From Muribaculum sp. (GTDB lineage: Bacteria; Bacteroidota; Bacteroidia; Bacteroidales; Muribaculaceae): a stretch of DNA of 42,196 nucleotides. The DNA is taken from positions 1 through 42,196 of the forward strand of contig JAMPAV010000012.1 in NCBI GenBank assembly GCA_023667055.1. Direction: 5' to 3'. Position 1 is the stretch's first letter; each line of letters begins with the position of its first letter. Positions 1 to 9,069 of this stretch are shown piece after piece. The notes beneath the pieces were generated by a model, which did no database searches, was not told where the DNA came from, and saw nothing but the letters and a program-made list of their open reading frames with translations. Position numbers and translations under genes: made by a program.

Positions 1-26
1 CTCCTAAACTTTTAACCTTTTAAACC

Positions 27-50
27 TCAACTTTCGCTTGCGAAAGTTGA
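27..50 (-). terminator. Hairpin terminator downstream of the first secreted-protein gene
   Basis: An inverted repeat (TCAACTTTCG / CGAAAGTTGA) forms a 10-11 bp stem with a tiny loop, about 23 bases past the stop codon of the minus-strand gene that ends at 73. Reading leftwards it is followed by GGTTTAAAAGG rather than a pure U tract, so the termination mode is inferred. Confidence 0.7.
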
Positions 51-72
51 ATTACATAATTGGGTGAGCCAT

Positions 73-1623
73 TTATTTCACGACAATTTTTTCAGTTTTA
101 GAACCGGAACGTCTGACATAAATGCCGGGAGCAACAGGATTCTTTACACGGACACCTTGCATGTCAAGATATTCCGGTTCGACAGAAGTTTCGCCGGTAG
201 CAATCTCAGAAATTCCGGTACCTACAGAAGACTTCATCACAAGAGCGAAAGAATCGTTGTATCCTGCAAACAGAGGATATTCGGAAGTGATCTGTCGCAT
301 CATGAGCACCATTCTCGGGAAAGAAACAGAGACAGTATTGTTGTCGTCAGCGTAAGTCGTGGATCCCCAGTATCCTTTTTCGGTAATGGCATCTTCGGAA
401 CGGCCATTGATCAAATTGTAATGAGCTGCACTCCCCATAACGAGACGGACACCATCACCATCAGTAATATCAGAAGGAGCTATCACAATATATGTGTGTT
501 CAGGATTGACCGCATTTATTTCCATATAGGAATTCACCTCCGGATCAGCCGGCTGCAATCTACTCCACACGGAAGTCCAGGTATCATCTGTAGTGTAAGG
601 ATTCACCATTCGGTATCTCTCATCTGATGCGTGACGCTCCACTTTTATTCCCTTGGCCGTATTGATAGGGAATTCATCATAATAGGAAGCAAGATAATCG
701 TCGGTGTATTCCGCGGAGCCCCATTCTTCCCATTCAGCCTCATAGTCGTAGGTTGCAATCTTATAGTTGTCTTCTGACACCTGATCTGTATCATAAGTGG
801 TCACGATGAGATAAGTTCCCGTACAGTCTAACGGAAGATAAAGAGATCCGGGGGTACCAGTGATGTCAAAATCATCATTTGAGCGCACATCTGCCACCAA
901 AGATTTCAATTCATCATCCTCAGCAGGGTTATAACCGAGATCCTTTACAAACACCGCAGTCTTTACATTTGTGGCATCTGCGAAATTCAGGTCAACCTTC
1001 AAAGACTTACCATAGCGAGTCTCCCCGGCCACCGACATATCCACTTTGTAGTCACGATAGTCGCCATCAATTTGTATTGTCTCCAATCCGTATGCAATAA
1101 CATTGTCAACAACTGAAGGATCGTCAACATAATAAAGCATAGCCATCTCAATTTTTCCCATCTCCGGATACACCATCGTCTCAATGCCGACATTATAATA
1201 TTTTGTCAGATCATCGACCATGACTGGCTTTCCCTGATAGGTGAGTCCGGTATCGAAATTGTTAACATTGTAGAAATCAATAAAAGGCATACCGGCAATG
1301 CGGATTACATTCCCAAAAACACCTTCGACACACCAGGAATCAACCCCCATCCCGGTGGGATCTGTTGTGCAGTAATAGACTGTGGCGTCACAAGGTGAAA
1401 TCACCTGAGCCTCGGCATTGAAAGTAGCGTTGCCGAGCAATTCCCAAGAACTGAAATTTCCACCGAGATCAGCAGGGATTTTATACTGAGGAGCATTCCT
1501 CCTGGCATCGAGCAACTTTGAAGTGTCCATTTTCTTCAGGATTGGGGCCATGCCGGCATCAGAGGCATAGGCACAAGCAGCAATCATCAACGCTGCTGCA
1601 AATAAAGTAGAAGATTTTTTCAT
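73..1623 (-). CDS. Secreted protein of unknown function with C-terminal sorting-like tail
   Basis: I do not recognise the family. The likely start is the ATG at 1623 (MKKSSTLFAAALMIAACAYA), which opens directly into a signal peptide; an in-frame ATG nine codons upstream would put charged residues before it. The product is about 516 residues, acidic, and rich in Tyr, Asp and Thr, as in exported beta-rich Bacteroidales proteins. The last 45 residues (YLDMQGVRV, then PGIYVRRSG and KIVVK) match the pattern of short C-terminal tails on many secreted Prevotella and Muribaculaceae proteins, which resemble type IX secretion sorting domains. That suggests export to the surface or medium. The gene lies 66 bases downstream of the thioesterase gene with no obvious promoter between them and is followed by a hairpin. 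The function is unknown. Confidence 0.8.
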   Translation of the reverse strand: MKKSSTLFAAALMIAACAYASDAGMAPILKKMDTSKLLDARRNAPQYKIPADLGGNFSSWELLGNATFNAEAQVISPCDATVYYCTTDPTGMGVDSWCVEGVFGNVIRIAGMPFIDFYNVNNFDTGLTYQGKPVMVDDLTKYYNVGIETMVYPEMGKIEMAMLYYVDDPSVVDNVIAYGLETIQIDGDYRDYKVDMSVAGETRYGKSLKVDLNFADATNVKTAVFVKDLGYNPAEDDELKSLVADVRSNDDFDITGTPGSLYLPLDCTGTYLIVTTYDTDQVSEDNYKIATYDYEAEWEEWGSAEYTDDYLASYYDEFPINTAKGIKVERHASDERYRMVNPYTTDDTWTSVWSRLQPADPEVNSYMEINAVNPEHTYIVIAPSDITDGDGVRLVMGSAAHYNLINGRSEDAITEKGYWGSTTYADDNNTVSVSFPRMVLMMRQITSEYPLFAGYNDSFALVMKSSVGTGISEIATGETSVEPEYLDMQGVRVKNPVAPGIYVRRSGSKTEKIVVK

Positions 1624-1689
1624 ATAGTAACGATTAACATAAGTTTTCACGAGTTCAAAACTGTGACATTAGACTTGACGATTTCTGGT

Positions 1690-2478
1690 TTAGGATCTAA
1701 ATTCACGCAATACCCTGGCAAAGAAAAGAGGTTGACCATCATCCTTTCTTCTTAGCTGGAAGGCAGAATGAAGAGGAGAGCCAAGATCAGACCTCAGGAG
1801 CTGAGTGTCCATATCATATTTTGCCTCATGCAGGAAAGATAGTTCCAGCCGGTGAATAAACGTTTCGTCATGCTCGCGGAGCGAGAAACGATTGAGCAAA
1901 AGATTCACATATCTTACCGTGTTGACATGACGATAGAAGTCAAGGTCGCAATATTGGAATTTATAATCGAATGGCAATCCGGAAGCTACCAGGACAGATT
2001 TTGAATTTGCCTTATCCTCTTCACCGGTTACAATTGGTATATGACGAGGCTGACGCGCTATAGGTACTTGGGAACCATCTATCATTTCTGTAGGGAAATT
2101 CAAATGAGCGAGGCCCAAATTAGTATGGTTGACAGTATCCATTACCAACCATATCGACCTTGCATATCCGAATACGAACCCTTCGGCATTGAAAATCTTA
2201 AAAGCCCTGGTAGAGAAATGACGATTTGTGTCTTCAACCCACGTTGAGATTAAAAATTCAGTATCCACCTTTGGATAGCAGGACATTTCCACGGTAAGTC
2301 GAGAAAGTATCCATCCTCCATTTATGTCCGACATAGATGGATTTCCAATGCCAAGAGAGTTGGCATGAGCAGTTGCAATATCAATGAGTCTGGTGACGAG
2401 TAGAGGCAAAGACAATTCTTGCTCAGCATTAGACTCGCCAGCTGACAAAAAGTAAGACTCAGTGTGAATCGTTTCCAT
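1690..2478 (-). CDS. Acyl-ACP thioesterase (FatA/FatB-like double hotdog)
   Basis: This 262-residue protein matches the bacterial branch of acyl-ACP thioesterases, which release free fatty acids from acyl carrier protein in the cytoplasm. The N-terminal hotdog half carries the SLGIGNPSMSDINGGWILSR segment (around residues 41-60) and the RAFKIFNAEG.VFGYARSIWLVMD strand pair (91-114). The second half has the conserved D.....HVN segment (about 178-186, DLDFYRHVNTVRYVNLLLN), where plant and bacterial members keep active-site residues. Length is normal for bacterial members. It has its own promoter-like sequence just upstream and shares the 129-base divergent region with aspartokinase. The chain-length preference cannot be read from the sequence. 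Confidence 0.88.
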   Translation of the reverse strand: METIHTESYFLSAGESNAEQELSLPLLVTRLIDIATAHANSLGIGNPSMSDINGGWILSRLTVEMSCYPKVDTEFLISTWVEDTNRHFSTRAFKIFNAEGFVFGYARSIWLVMDTVNHTNLGLAHLNFPTEMIDGSQVPIARQPRHIPIVTGEEDKANSKSVLVASGLPFDYKFQYCDLDFYRHVNTVRYVNLLLNRFSLREHDETFIHRLELSFLHEAKYDMDTQLLRSDLGSPLHSAFQLRRKDDGQPLFFARVLREFRS

Positions 2479-2496
2479 AAAATCATAAAAATTTCC

Positions 2497-2532
2497 GCAA
2501 AGTTAACACTTTTATTTATTTTAGACAACAAT
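2497..2532 (-). promoter_or_regulatory. Bacteroidetes-type promoter for the thioesterase gene
   Basis: On the minus strand TAACTTTGC (2497-2505) fits the -7 consensus TAnnTTTGC. A TTGT element lies about 20 bases upstream (around 2527-2532). The predicted transcript starts near 2490, about 12 bases before the ATG. Confidence 0.6.
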
Positions 2533-2591
2533 TCATGGCAATTTATAGTTTGTTTTTGTGGTATAGGGTCAAAAATATGAAATTAATTTTG

Positions 2592-2600
2592 TAATTTTGC
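2592..2600 (+). promoter_or_regulatory. -7 promoter box for lysC; decides the lysC start
   Basis: TAATTTTGC matches the Bacteroidetes -7 box, but no clear TTTG is seen at -33. Transcription would begin near 2607, at the first possible ATG (2608). The second ATG at 2626 is therefore the more plausible start, with a leader of about 19 bases. Confidence 0.6.
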
Positions 2601-2625
2601 AAGCAAAATGATTAATAAAACAGAA

Positions 2626-3936
2626 ATGAAGGTTAAAAAATTTGGAGGCACATCAGTTGGGAGTGCAGAAAGAATAAAGAATGTAGGGACTCTAATAACG
2701 GGCAACGGACAAAACATAATAGTACTCTCAGCCATGAGCGGCACCACCAATGCACTGCTTGAAATATCATCAGCCATCAAGAAAGGCGATGCAAAAAGGG
2801 CACTTGAATCAACCCAAGGACTCCGGGAAAAATACCGAGTCGTAGTGGATGAATTGTATTCAAGTGAAGAGTATAAACAAATTGCGACTGAATTCATAGA
2901 CAAAATATTCAGCAAATTAGAAATTCAGACAGAGCAAGATTACAGTGAATCGCTGGAAAAAGAGATAGTGGCCAATGGAGAAATATTATCCACCCACCTA
3001 ATGGATTATTATCTTCACGAGACAGGTGTGGAATCAAAAATATTACCGGCGCTTGACTTCATGCGAATAGACCAACATGGCGAACCTGACATGGACTTCA
3101 TAAGAGTCAACGTCGAGAAAGCCGTTGCAGACAACAATGATGCGGATATCTACATCACACAGGGATTCATCTGCAGGGATGAAAACGGAAAAATCGACAA
3201 TCTACAGCGAGGCGGCAGCGACTACACAGCCTCGTTAATAGGGGCAGCCCTTGAAGCAGAGGAGATAGAGATCTGGACAGACATAGATGGGATGCACAAC
3301 AACGACCCCCGCTATGTGGAGGACACCCAGCCAGTGCATAATCTACACTTTGAAGAAGCTGCGGAACTTGCATATTTTGGAGCAAAAATCCTACATCCCA
3401 CCTGTATCTTACCGGCCAAGTTGCATAATGTCCCGGTGAGATTGCTAAACACCCTTGATCCCTCGGCAGAGGGAACTCTGATAGAGAACAAGATGTGTGG
3501 GAATGCTATAAAGGCAGTTGCCGCCAAAGACAACATAACAGCCATCAAGATAAAATCGGGGCGAATGCTGCTGGCATACGGTTTCCTTAAGAAGGTCTTC
3601 GAGATTTTTGAGAAATATGAAACTTCGATTGACATGATCACCACCTCGGAGGTAGGCGTGTCACTGACGATAGACAATGAAAAGAATCTGGAGCCGATAA
3701 TAGAGGAACTAAATCAACTTGGCACAGTAACGATAGACCGCGACATGGTGATAGTATGCGTGGTTGGAGATCTTGAATGGAACAACCGCGGATTTGAGGC
3801 CAAAGCACTCGAGGCTCTCTGCAATGTGCCTGTGAGAATGATTTCATACGGAGGCAGCAACTACAACATATCCTTTTTGATAAAGAAAGAAGACAAAGTG
3901 AGAGCACTGCGGATGCTATCTTATCATCTTTTTTGA
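2626..3936 (+). CDS. lysC: Aspartate kinase (monofunctional aspartokinase)
   Basis: Phosphorylates L-aspartate with ATP, the first step towards lysine/DAP, threonine and methionine. The N-terminus MKVKKFGGTSVGS is the family signature. The amino-acid-kinase domain spans about residues 1-290 (LQRGGSDYTASLIGAAL, then EIWTDIDGMHNNDPR). A C-terminal ACT region (about 300-436: IKIKSGRM, SIDMITTSEVGVS, MISYGGSNYNISFLI) implies feedback control by an end product. At 436 residues it has no homoserine dehydrogenase domain. An ATG 18 bases further upstream is in frame, but it coincides with the predicted transcription start and lies outside the family pattern. lysA follows after 21 bases, so the two are probably cotranscribed and this isozyme probably serves the DAP branch; which amino acid inhibits it is unknown. 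Confidence 0.95.
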   Translation: MKVKKFGGTSVGSAERIKNVGTLITGNGQNIIVLSAMSGTTNALLEISSAIKKGDAKRALESTQGLREKYRVVVDELYSSEEYKQIATEFIDKIFSKLEIQTEQDYSESLEKEIVANGEILSTHLMDYYLHETGVESKILPALDFMRIDQHGEPDMDFIRVNVEKAVADNNDADIYITQGFICRDENGKIDNLQRGGSDYTASLIGAALEAEEIEIWTDIDGMHNNDPRYVEDTQPVHNLHFEEAAELAYFGAKILHPTCILPAKLHNVPVRLLNTLDPSAEGTLIENKMCGNAIKAVAAKDNITAIKIKSGRMLLAYGFLKKVFEIFEKYETSIDMITTSEVGVSLTIDNEKNLEPIIEELNQLGTVTIDRDMVIVCVVGDLEWNNRGFEAKALEALCNVPVRMISYGGSNYNISFLIKKEDKVRALRMLSYHLF

Positions 3937-3957
3937 AATTGGCAAAGACTATTGATT

Positions 3958-5079
3958 ATGAACACACCATATTATTACTATGATTTAAATTTGCTCAACC
4001 GGACCTTGGATTCAATCGAGGCGTGCATAGCGGGCACACCTGTGAGGATGCATTATGCCATCAAAGCCAATTCCGAACCCGAATTGCTCAGAAACATATC
4101 AGCAAGAGGATTTGGAGCCGATTGCGTGAGCGGCAATGAAATCAAGGCAGCTCTTGAATGCGGTTTTGACCCCAAGAAGATATATTATGCCGGAGTTGGA
4201 AAGACCGATTTGGAAATAAGCACCGGAATTGAAGCCGGCATAGGTTGCTTCAATATTGAGTCGATAGAAGAAATCGACATAATAGCCAATGCAGCCAAGG
4301 AGAGAGAAAAAAAAGTCACAGTGGCTCTTCGCGTCAACCCCAACATAGATGCACATACCCATCATTATATAACCACCGGACTCAAGGAGAACAAATTCGG
4401 AATCGATCTCCAATTGCTTGATGCCGCTATACGGAAAGTGAAAAACACCGACAATTTACACCTTGGAGGTTTACATTTCCACATAGGCTCACAAATCACG
4501 ACCAACGAGCCTTTCAAGATTCTCTGCGATAGAATCAACAACCTTAAAGACAAATATATACTTAATGGAATAAAATTTGATTTCTTCAATGTGGGTGGAG
4601 GCCTTGGAATCGATTATGAAAATCCCGACAAGCACCCCATTCCAGACTTTGCCGGATATTTCGACACTATAGTCTCCAACCTCAAAATTGATGAAGGACA
4701 GGAAGTGCACTGCGAGTTAGGCAGAGCCGTTGTGGCACAGTGTGGCACACTGATGACGCAAGTAGTTTTGGTGAAAAAAGGGATAGAGAAGAATTTTGTC
4801 GTAGTGGATGCGGGTATGTCAGACCTATTGCGACCGGCACTGTATGGAGCCCATCATAAGATAGAGAATGTTTCAGCTGAGGGCAAACCTGCGGACCATA
4901 TCTATGACGTAGTGGGTCCGATATGCGAGTCGAGCGACGTATTCGGCACCGATGAGCCACTTCCGGAGACAAAGCGTGGAGACATCATTGCAATCAGAAG
5001 TGCGGGAGCGTATGGGGCCGCCATGGCAAGTCGATATAATCTGCGAGAATTACCGGGAGCGTGCTTTTCGGAAAGATAG
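3958..5079 (+). CDS. lysA: Diaminopimelate decarboxylase
   Basis: Converts meso-diaminopimelate to L-lysine with pyridoxal phosphate. This is a fold-type III decarboxylase of about 373 residues. HYAIKANSEPELL near the N-terminus carries the PLP-binding lysine, and LGGLHFHIGSQI, FNVGGGLGIDY, CELGRAVVAQCG, VGPICESSDVFG and SAGAYGAAMASRYN follow in family order. The tail is short after ASRYN, which is usual in Bacteroidales. The ATG at 3958 is preferred over an in-frame TTG two codons earlier. It lies 21 bases behind lysC and ends shortly before a hairpin terminator. Confidence 0.95.
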   Translation: MNTPYYYYDLNLLNRTLDSIEACIAGTPVRMHYAIKANSEPELLRNISARGFGADCVSGNEIKAALECGFDPKKIYYAGVGKTDLEISTGIEAGIGCFNIESIEEIDIIANAAKEREKKVTVALRVNPNIDAHTHHYITTGLKENKFGIDLQLLDAAIRKVKNTDNLHLGGLHFHIGSQITTNEPFKILCDRINNLKDKYILNGIKFDFFNVGGGLGIDYENPDKHPIPDFAGYFDTIVSNLKIDEGQEVHCELGRAVVAQCGTLMTQVVLVKKGIEKNFVVVDAGMSDLLRPALYGAHHKIENVSAEGKPADHIYDVVGPICESSDVFGTDEPLPETKRGDIIAIRSAGAYGAAMASRYNLRELPGACFSER

Positions 5080-5103
5080 CCTGATAAAATAACATGAAGA
5101 AAG

Positions 5104-5147
5104 AAGGTGTGATTTTTGATTTTTTTTTGAAAAGCACACCTTTTTTT
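5104..5147 (+). terminator. Terminator of the lysC-lysA unit
   Basis: AAGGTGTG (5104-5111) pairs with CACACCTT (5135-5142) across a T-rich 23-base loop, followed by a run of Ts. The position 25 bases after the lysA stop codon fits a rho-independent terminator, although the loop is large. Confidence 0.6.
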
Positions 5148-5177
5148 GCATATATCGCAAAAAAGCAGTAATTTTAC
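5145..5177 (+). promoter_or_regulatory. Promoter for carB
   Basis: TTTG (5145-5148) as -33 element, a 20-base spacer, then TAATTTTAC (5169-5177) as a slightly off-consensus -7 box. It abuts the lysA terminator and leaves a leader of about 25 bases before the carB ATG. This separates carB transcription from the lysine genes. Confidence 0.55.
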
Positions 5178-5207
5178 GAAAAATTTCCATACCCGATCTT
5201 ACAGACG

Positions 5208-8200
5208 ATGAAAAAAGTATTGCTACTCGGCTCGGGAGCCCTGAAAATAGGGCAGGCGGGCGAATTTGACTATTCAGGATCGCAGGCGTTGAAAGCACTG
5301 CGTGAGGAAGGTATCGAATCAGTATTGATCAATCCGAATATAGCCACAATCCAGACATCAGAAGGTGTTGCGGATCGTGTCTATTTTTTACCCATCACCC
5401 CAAAATTTGTAGAAGAAGTAATCAAGAAGGAACGCCCCGATGGCATATTGCTGGCATTTGGCGGACAAACCGCACTCAACTGCGGCACACAGCTATATCT
5501 TGACGGCACACTCGACAAATATGGAGTGAAAGTGCTTGGGACATCAGTAGAGGCGATCATGATCACAGAGGACAGAGACCTCTTTGTGAAGAAGCTTGAC
5601 GAGATAGATATAAAGACACCAGTGTCGCAGGCTGTGGAGAATCTTGAAGACGCAATTGAGGTGGCACACCGCATTGGCTATCCGGTGATGGTACGCTCCG
5701 GCTATGCTCTTGGAGGGCTTGGCTCAGGCATCTGCAACAATGACGAGGAATTCATACCACACTGCGAGAGTGCCCTTGCCTACTCCAACCAGATTCTTGT
5801 AGAGGAATCGCTCAAGGGATGGAAGGAGATAGAATTTGAGGTGATACGCGATGCGAGCGACCTTTGCTTCACTGTGGTGCCTATGGAAAACTTCGATCCG
5901 CTCGGCATCCACACCGGAGAGTCGATAGTGGTGGCTCCGATAGTGTCTCTGACCCCTGAGCAGATCAAGATGCTTGAGGAAATAGCAGTCAAGGTGGTCC
6001 GCCACATAGGAATAGTCGGTGAGTGCAACATACAGTATGCCTTTAATGCCGAAACCAACGATTACCGAATAATTGAGATAAATGCCCGACTGAGCCGCAG
6101 CTCCGCATTGGCATCCAAGGCATCCGGTTATCCTCTTGCATTTGTGGCAGCGAAGCTGGCTCTTGGATACACACTCGACCAGATAGGGGAACCGGGAACT
6201 CCCAATTCGGCAGCCAAGGCTCCATCCGTGGATTACATGATTGTAAAAATTCCGCGCTGGGATCTTTCAAAGTTTGTGGGAGTTGACAGAGAAATCGGAT
6301 CCTCAATGAAGTCGGTGGGAGAGATTATGTCGATCGGCAAGTCATTTGAGGAGATAATGCAGAAGGGTCTCCGCATGATAGGTCAAGGAATGCATGGCTT
6401 CGTAGGCAACAATGATTTCCACGTTGATGACGTGGAGCATGCCCTCACACACCCTACCGATTCGAGAATCTTTGTCATAGCACAGGCACTTGAAGAAGGG
6501 TATTCAGCCGAGAGAGTAGCAGAATTGACAAAGATAGACATCTGGTTTATCAGGAGACTTGAGAATATAGTAATTTTTGCAAAGAATCTTAAGGATAAGT
6601 ATTCATCCATCACCGAATTAGACAGGGAAACTCTGCTTGAGGCCAAACGACTGGGCTTCTCCGATTTCCAGATAGCGCGACTTGTGGAGAACCCTACGGG
6701 CAACATGGAGGCTGAGATGCTAAGGGTAAGGAATCTACGCAAGGAACTGAAAGTCACGCCTGCAGTGCGTCGCATCAATACAGTTGCCTCCGAATATCCG
6801 GAACTCACCAATTATCTATATGTGACTTACGGAGCCAGCGAGAATTCCATTCCATACGAATTCAATGCACGCAACAACATAATAGTGCTCGGATCGGGAG
6901 CGTACAGAATAGGAAGTTCGGTAGAATTTGACTGGTGCTCGGTGAATGCCGCCACCACATGCCGCAAGTTGGGCTACAAGGCCGTGATGATCAACTATAA
7001 TCCAGAGACAGTATCTACAGACTATGACATGTGCGACCGACTCTATTTCGACGAGTTGAGTTTTGAGCGTGTGATGGATATCATCGACCTTGAGACCCCC
7101 TACGGAGTAATAGTAAGCGTAGGAGGCCAGATACCCAACAACCTTGCGATGAAGCTATATCGCAGCCATGTTCCGGTGCTTGGCACATCGCCCATATCAA
7201 TCGACCGCGCAGAAAACCGCCATAAATTCTCGGCAATGCTCGACCAGCTTGGCATCGACCAACCTCGCTGGAAGGAATTGACCACTGAGGAAGATATCCA
7301 TCAATTTGTAGAAGAAGTAGGTTTTCCGGTTCTTATCCGGCCAAGTTATGTCTTGTCGGGCGCGGCGATGAATGTATGCTACGACTACGAACAGATGCAT
7401 GAATTTCTCGGACAGGCCGCAAAGGTGTCGAAGGAATATCCGGTGGTTGTGTCGGAATTCATGCAAAACACCAAGGAAATTGAATTTGATGCGGTGGCAC
7501 GTAATGGCAAGATTGTGGAATATGCCATATCTGAGCATGTGGAATATGCCGGTGTGCATTCAGGCGATGCCACTCTGGTGTTCCCGGCACAGCGCATTTA
7601 TATGGCAACCGCAAGAAGAATCAAGCGCATCAGTGCGCAGATAGCCGAGGCTCTCAACATTTCAGGTCCATTCAATATTCAGTATCTTGCAAAAGACAAT
7701 TATGTGAAGGTGATAGAATGCAATCTCCGTGCATCGCGCTCATTCCCGTTTGTCAGCAAGGTTTTGAAGAAGAACTTCATCGACACTGCCACACGCATCA
7801 TGCTTGGAGAAAAGCCGGCAGTGGTGGATACTTCGACATTCGACATCAATTATATCGGTGTTAAGGCATCACAGTTCTCGTTTGCTCGTCTGCACAAGGC
7901 TGACCCTGTGCTTGGTGTTGACATGTCTTCTACCGGCGAGGTAGGATGTCTGGGACGCGACTTTGACGAGGCTTTGCTTAATGCCATGATTTCAGTGGGA
8001 CATCATATTCCGGAAAAGGGTGTGCTTGTAAGCTCAGGAGATGCGCGTGCTAAAGTGAACATGCTTGAGGCATGCAGGTTGCTTCAGTCGATGAACATAC
8101 CTATTTATGCAACTCCGGGCACATACGCTTATCTGACAGAAAATGGAGTCAAAGCCAATCAGGTATGCTGGCCTGATGAAGAGGGAGAGTCGGTGCTTGA

Positions 8201-8411
8201 TGTGATTGGTGAGCACAAGGTGGATCTGGTGATCAACATACCCAAGAATCACACTAAGCGAGAGTTGACCAACGGATATCATGTGCGCCGTGCGGCCATT
8301 GACCACAACATACCTTTGCTGACGAATGCACGTCTTGCGCTTGCCTTTGTGAAGGCATTTGCGGCGCGTCCGGAGTCGAGCATCGGCATCATGTCATGGC
8401 AAGAATATTAA
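5208..8411 (+). CDS. carB: Carbamoyl-phosphate synthase, large subunit
   Basis: Makes carbamoyl phosphate from bicarbonate, ammonia (delivered by the glutaminase subunit CarA) and two ATP, for pyrimidines and arginine. At 1067 residues it is full length. The first half begins KKVLLLGSGALKIGQAGEFDYSGSQA and contains the first ATP-grasp domain (PVMVRSGYALGGLGSGI, EINARLSRSSALASKASGYPLA). The second half repeats this (NNIIVLGSGAYRIGSSVEFDW, PVLIRPSYVLSGAAMNV, ECNLRASRSFPFVSKV). The C-terminal MGS-like allosteric domain follows (KGVLVSSGDARAK, IPIYATPGTYAYL, NIPKNHTKRELTNGYHVRRAAID). No carA is present in the window, so the partner must be encoded elsewhere. It is a single-gene unit with its own promoter and a strong terminator. 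Confidence 0.97.
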   Translation: MKKVLLLGSGALKIGQAGEFDYSGSQALKALREEGIESVLINPNIATIQTSEGVADRVYFLPITPKFVEEVIKKERPDGILLAFGGQTALNCGTQLYLDGTLDKYGVKVLGTSVEAIMITEDRDLFVKKLDEIDIKTPVSQAVENLEDAIEVAHRIGYPVMVRSGYALGGLGSGICNNDEEFIPHCESALAYSNQILVEESLKGWKEIEFEVIRDASDLCFTVVPMENFDPLGIHTGESIVVAPIVSLTPEQIKMLEEIAVKVVRHIGIVGECNIQYAFNAETNDYRIIEINARLSRSSALASKASGYPLAFVAAKLALGYTLDQIGEPGTPNSAAKAPSVDYMIVKIPRWDLSKFVGVDREIGSSMKSVGEIMSIGKSFEEIMQKGLRMIGQGMHGFVGNNDFHVDDVEHALTHPTDSRIFVIAQALEEGYSAERVAELTKIDIWFIRRLENIVIFAKNLKDKYSSITELDRETLLEAKRLGFSDFQIARLVENPTGNMEAEMLRVRNLRKELKVTPAVRRINTVASEYPELTNYLYVTYGASENSIPYEFNARNNIIVLGSGAYRIGSSVEFDWCSVNAATTCRKLGYKAVMINYNPETVSTDYDMCDRLYFDELSFERVMDIIDLETPYGVIVSVGGQIPNNLAMKLYRSHVPVLGTSPISIDRAENRHKFSAMLDQLGIDQPRWKELTTEEDIHQFVEEVGFPVLIRPSYVLSGAAMNVCYDYEQMHEFLGQAAKVSKEYPVVVSEFMQNTKEIEFDAVARNGKIVEYAISEHVEYAGVHSGDATLVFPAQRIYMATARRIKRISAQIAEALNISGPFNIQYLAKDNYVKVIECNLRASRSFPFVSKVLKKNFIDTATRIMLGEKPAVVDTSTFDINYIGVKASQFSFARLHKADPVLGVDMSSTGEVGCLGRDFDEALLNAMISVGHHIPEKGVLVSSGDARAKVNMLEACRLLQSMNIPIYATPGTYAYLTENGVKANQVCWPDEEGESVLDVIGEHKVDLVINIPKNHTKRELTNGYHVRRAAIDHNIPLLTNARLALAFVKAFAARPESSIGIMSWQEY

Positions 8412-8429
8412 TAAAGTTTATTTATATAC

Positions 8430-8466
8430 TTAAAGGGTTTCCAGGACTCCTCTGGAAACCCTTTAA
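8430..8466 (+). terminator. Strong hairpin terminator after carB
   Basis: TTAAAGGGTTTCCAG (8430-8444) is perfectly complementary to CTGGAAACCCTTTAA (8452-8466), a 15-bp stem with a 7-base loop, starting 18 bases after the carB stop codon. There is little U tract, which is common for Bacteroidales hairpin terminators. Confidence 0.85.
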
Positions 8467-8479
8467 TCTAACCATCACC

Positions 8480-8997
8480 ATGAAAACCATAGTTAAGACA
8501 TTGTCGGCATTGGCTCTATGTATCACACAAACAGCTGCGGCACAGGTCTCATTCGGAAATGTATCAGGATTCAATGAAGGATGGATGTTTAATCTTTCCG
8601 ACAGACAGGGTTTGCACTTAATGGCGAGAGCATGAAGGTGAAGGGAGTGTGTCTGCATCATGATGCGGGAGTATTGGGTGCAGTGGTGCCGAGAGAGGTG
8701 TGGGAACGCCGTATAAACCAGCTTAAGGACTTAGGCGCAAATGCAATCCGCATGAGCCACAATCCGCAGGCGCCTGTGCTTTATGAGCTTTGCGACTCAA
8801 TGGGGATGCTTGTGATGGACGAGGCTTCCGACGAGTGGGAATTTCCCAAGAGGAAATGGATAAAGGGATGGAACAAAGGGACACCCGGATTTGACGGGGG
8901 CTATGATTTCTTCGAGGCATACGTGGAGTATGACGGTGTTTTCTCACTGAAAGCGACATCACCATTGCTGAAACCGGCACGTTTGCAACGGCCATAA
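8480..8997 (+). pseudogene. Remnant of a secreted GH2 beta-galactosidase-like gene
   Basis: The ATG at 8480 opens a signal peptide (MKTIVKTLSALALCITQTAAAQ) and the first residues of a mature GH2 enzyme (NEGWMFNLSD). The frame then fails at a stop codon at 8633-8635. In another frame, from about 8608, the typical GH2 catalytic-domain entry appears (FALNGESMKVKGVCLHHD, then LKDLGANAIRMSHNPQAP and LYELCDSMGMLVMDEASDEW), ending near 8940 after GYDFFEAY. The roughly 250-residue sugar-binding and jelly-roll part expected between the fragments is missing, as are the catalytic acid/nucleophile region and everything after it. At least one large internal deletion, a frameshift and loss of the 3' end are therefore needed. 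The tail to 8997 is out of register with any family I recognise. It is not expected to make an active enzyme. Confidence 0.85.
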
Positions 8998-9015
8998 ACC
9001 AGAAAGTACTTTTGC
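8982..9015 (+). promoter_or_regulatory. Promoter for the malic enzyme gene
   Basis: TTTG (8982-8985), a 21-base spacer, then TACTTTTGC (9007-9015), a near-perfect -7 box. The predicted transcription start is near 9022, giving a leader of about 48 bases. The -33 element lies inside the decayed GH2 gene. Confidence 0.65.
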
Positions 9016-9069
9016 GCGTTTATTTCATAACAAAGTTAGTTTGTGAAACTTTAGTTAATGAAATATACT

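Noticed and set aside
64..627. 187-codon plus-strand frame at the left edge
   Set aside because: Antisense to the first secreted protein, which has a signal peptide and sorting-like tail.
8935..9057. Continuation of the GH2 remnant in another frame (ITIAETGTFATAINQ...)
   Set aside because: The frame reads plausibly but matches no part of GH2 enzymes I know and overlaps the malic enzyme promoter.
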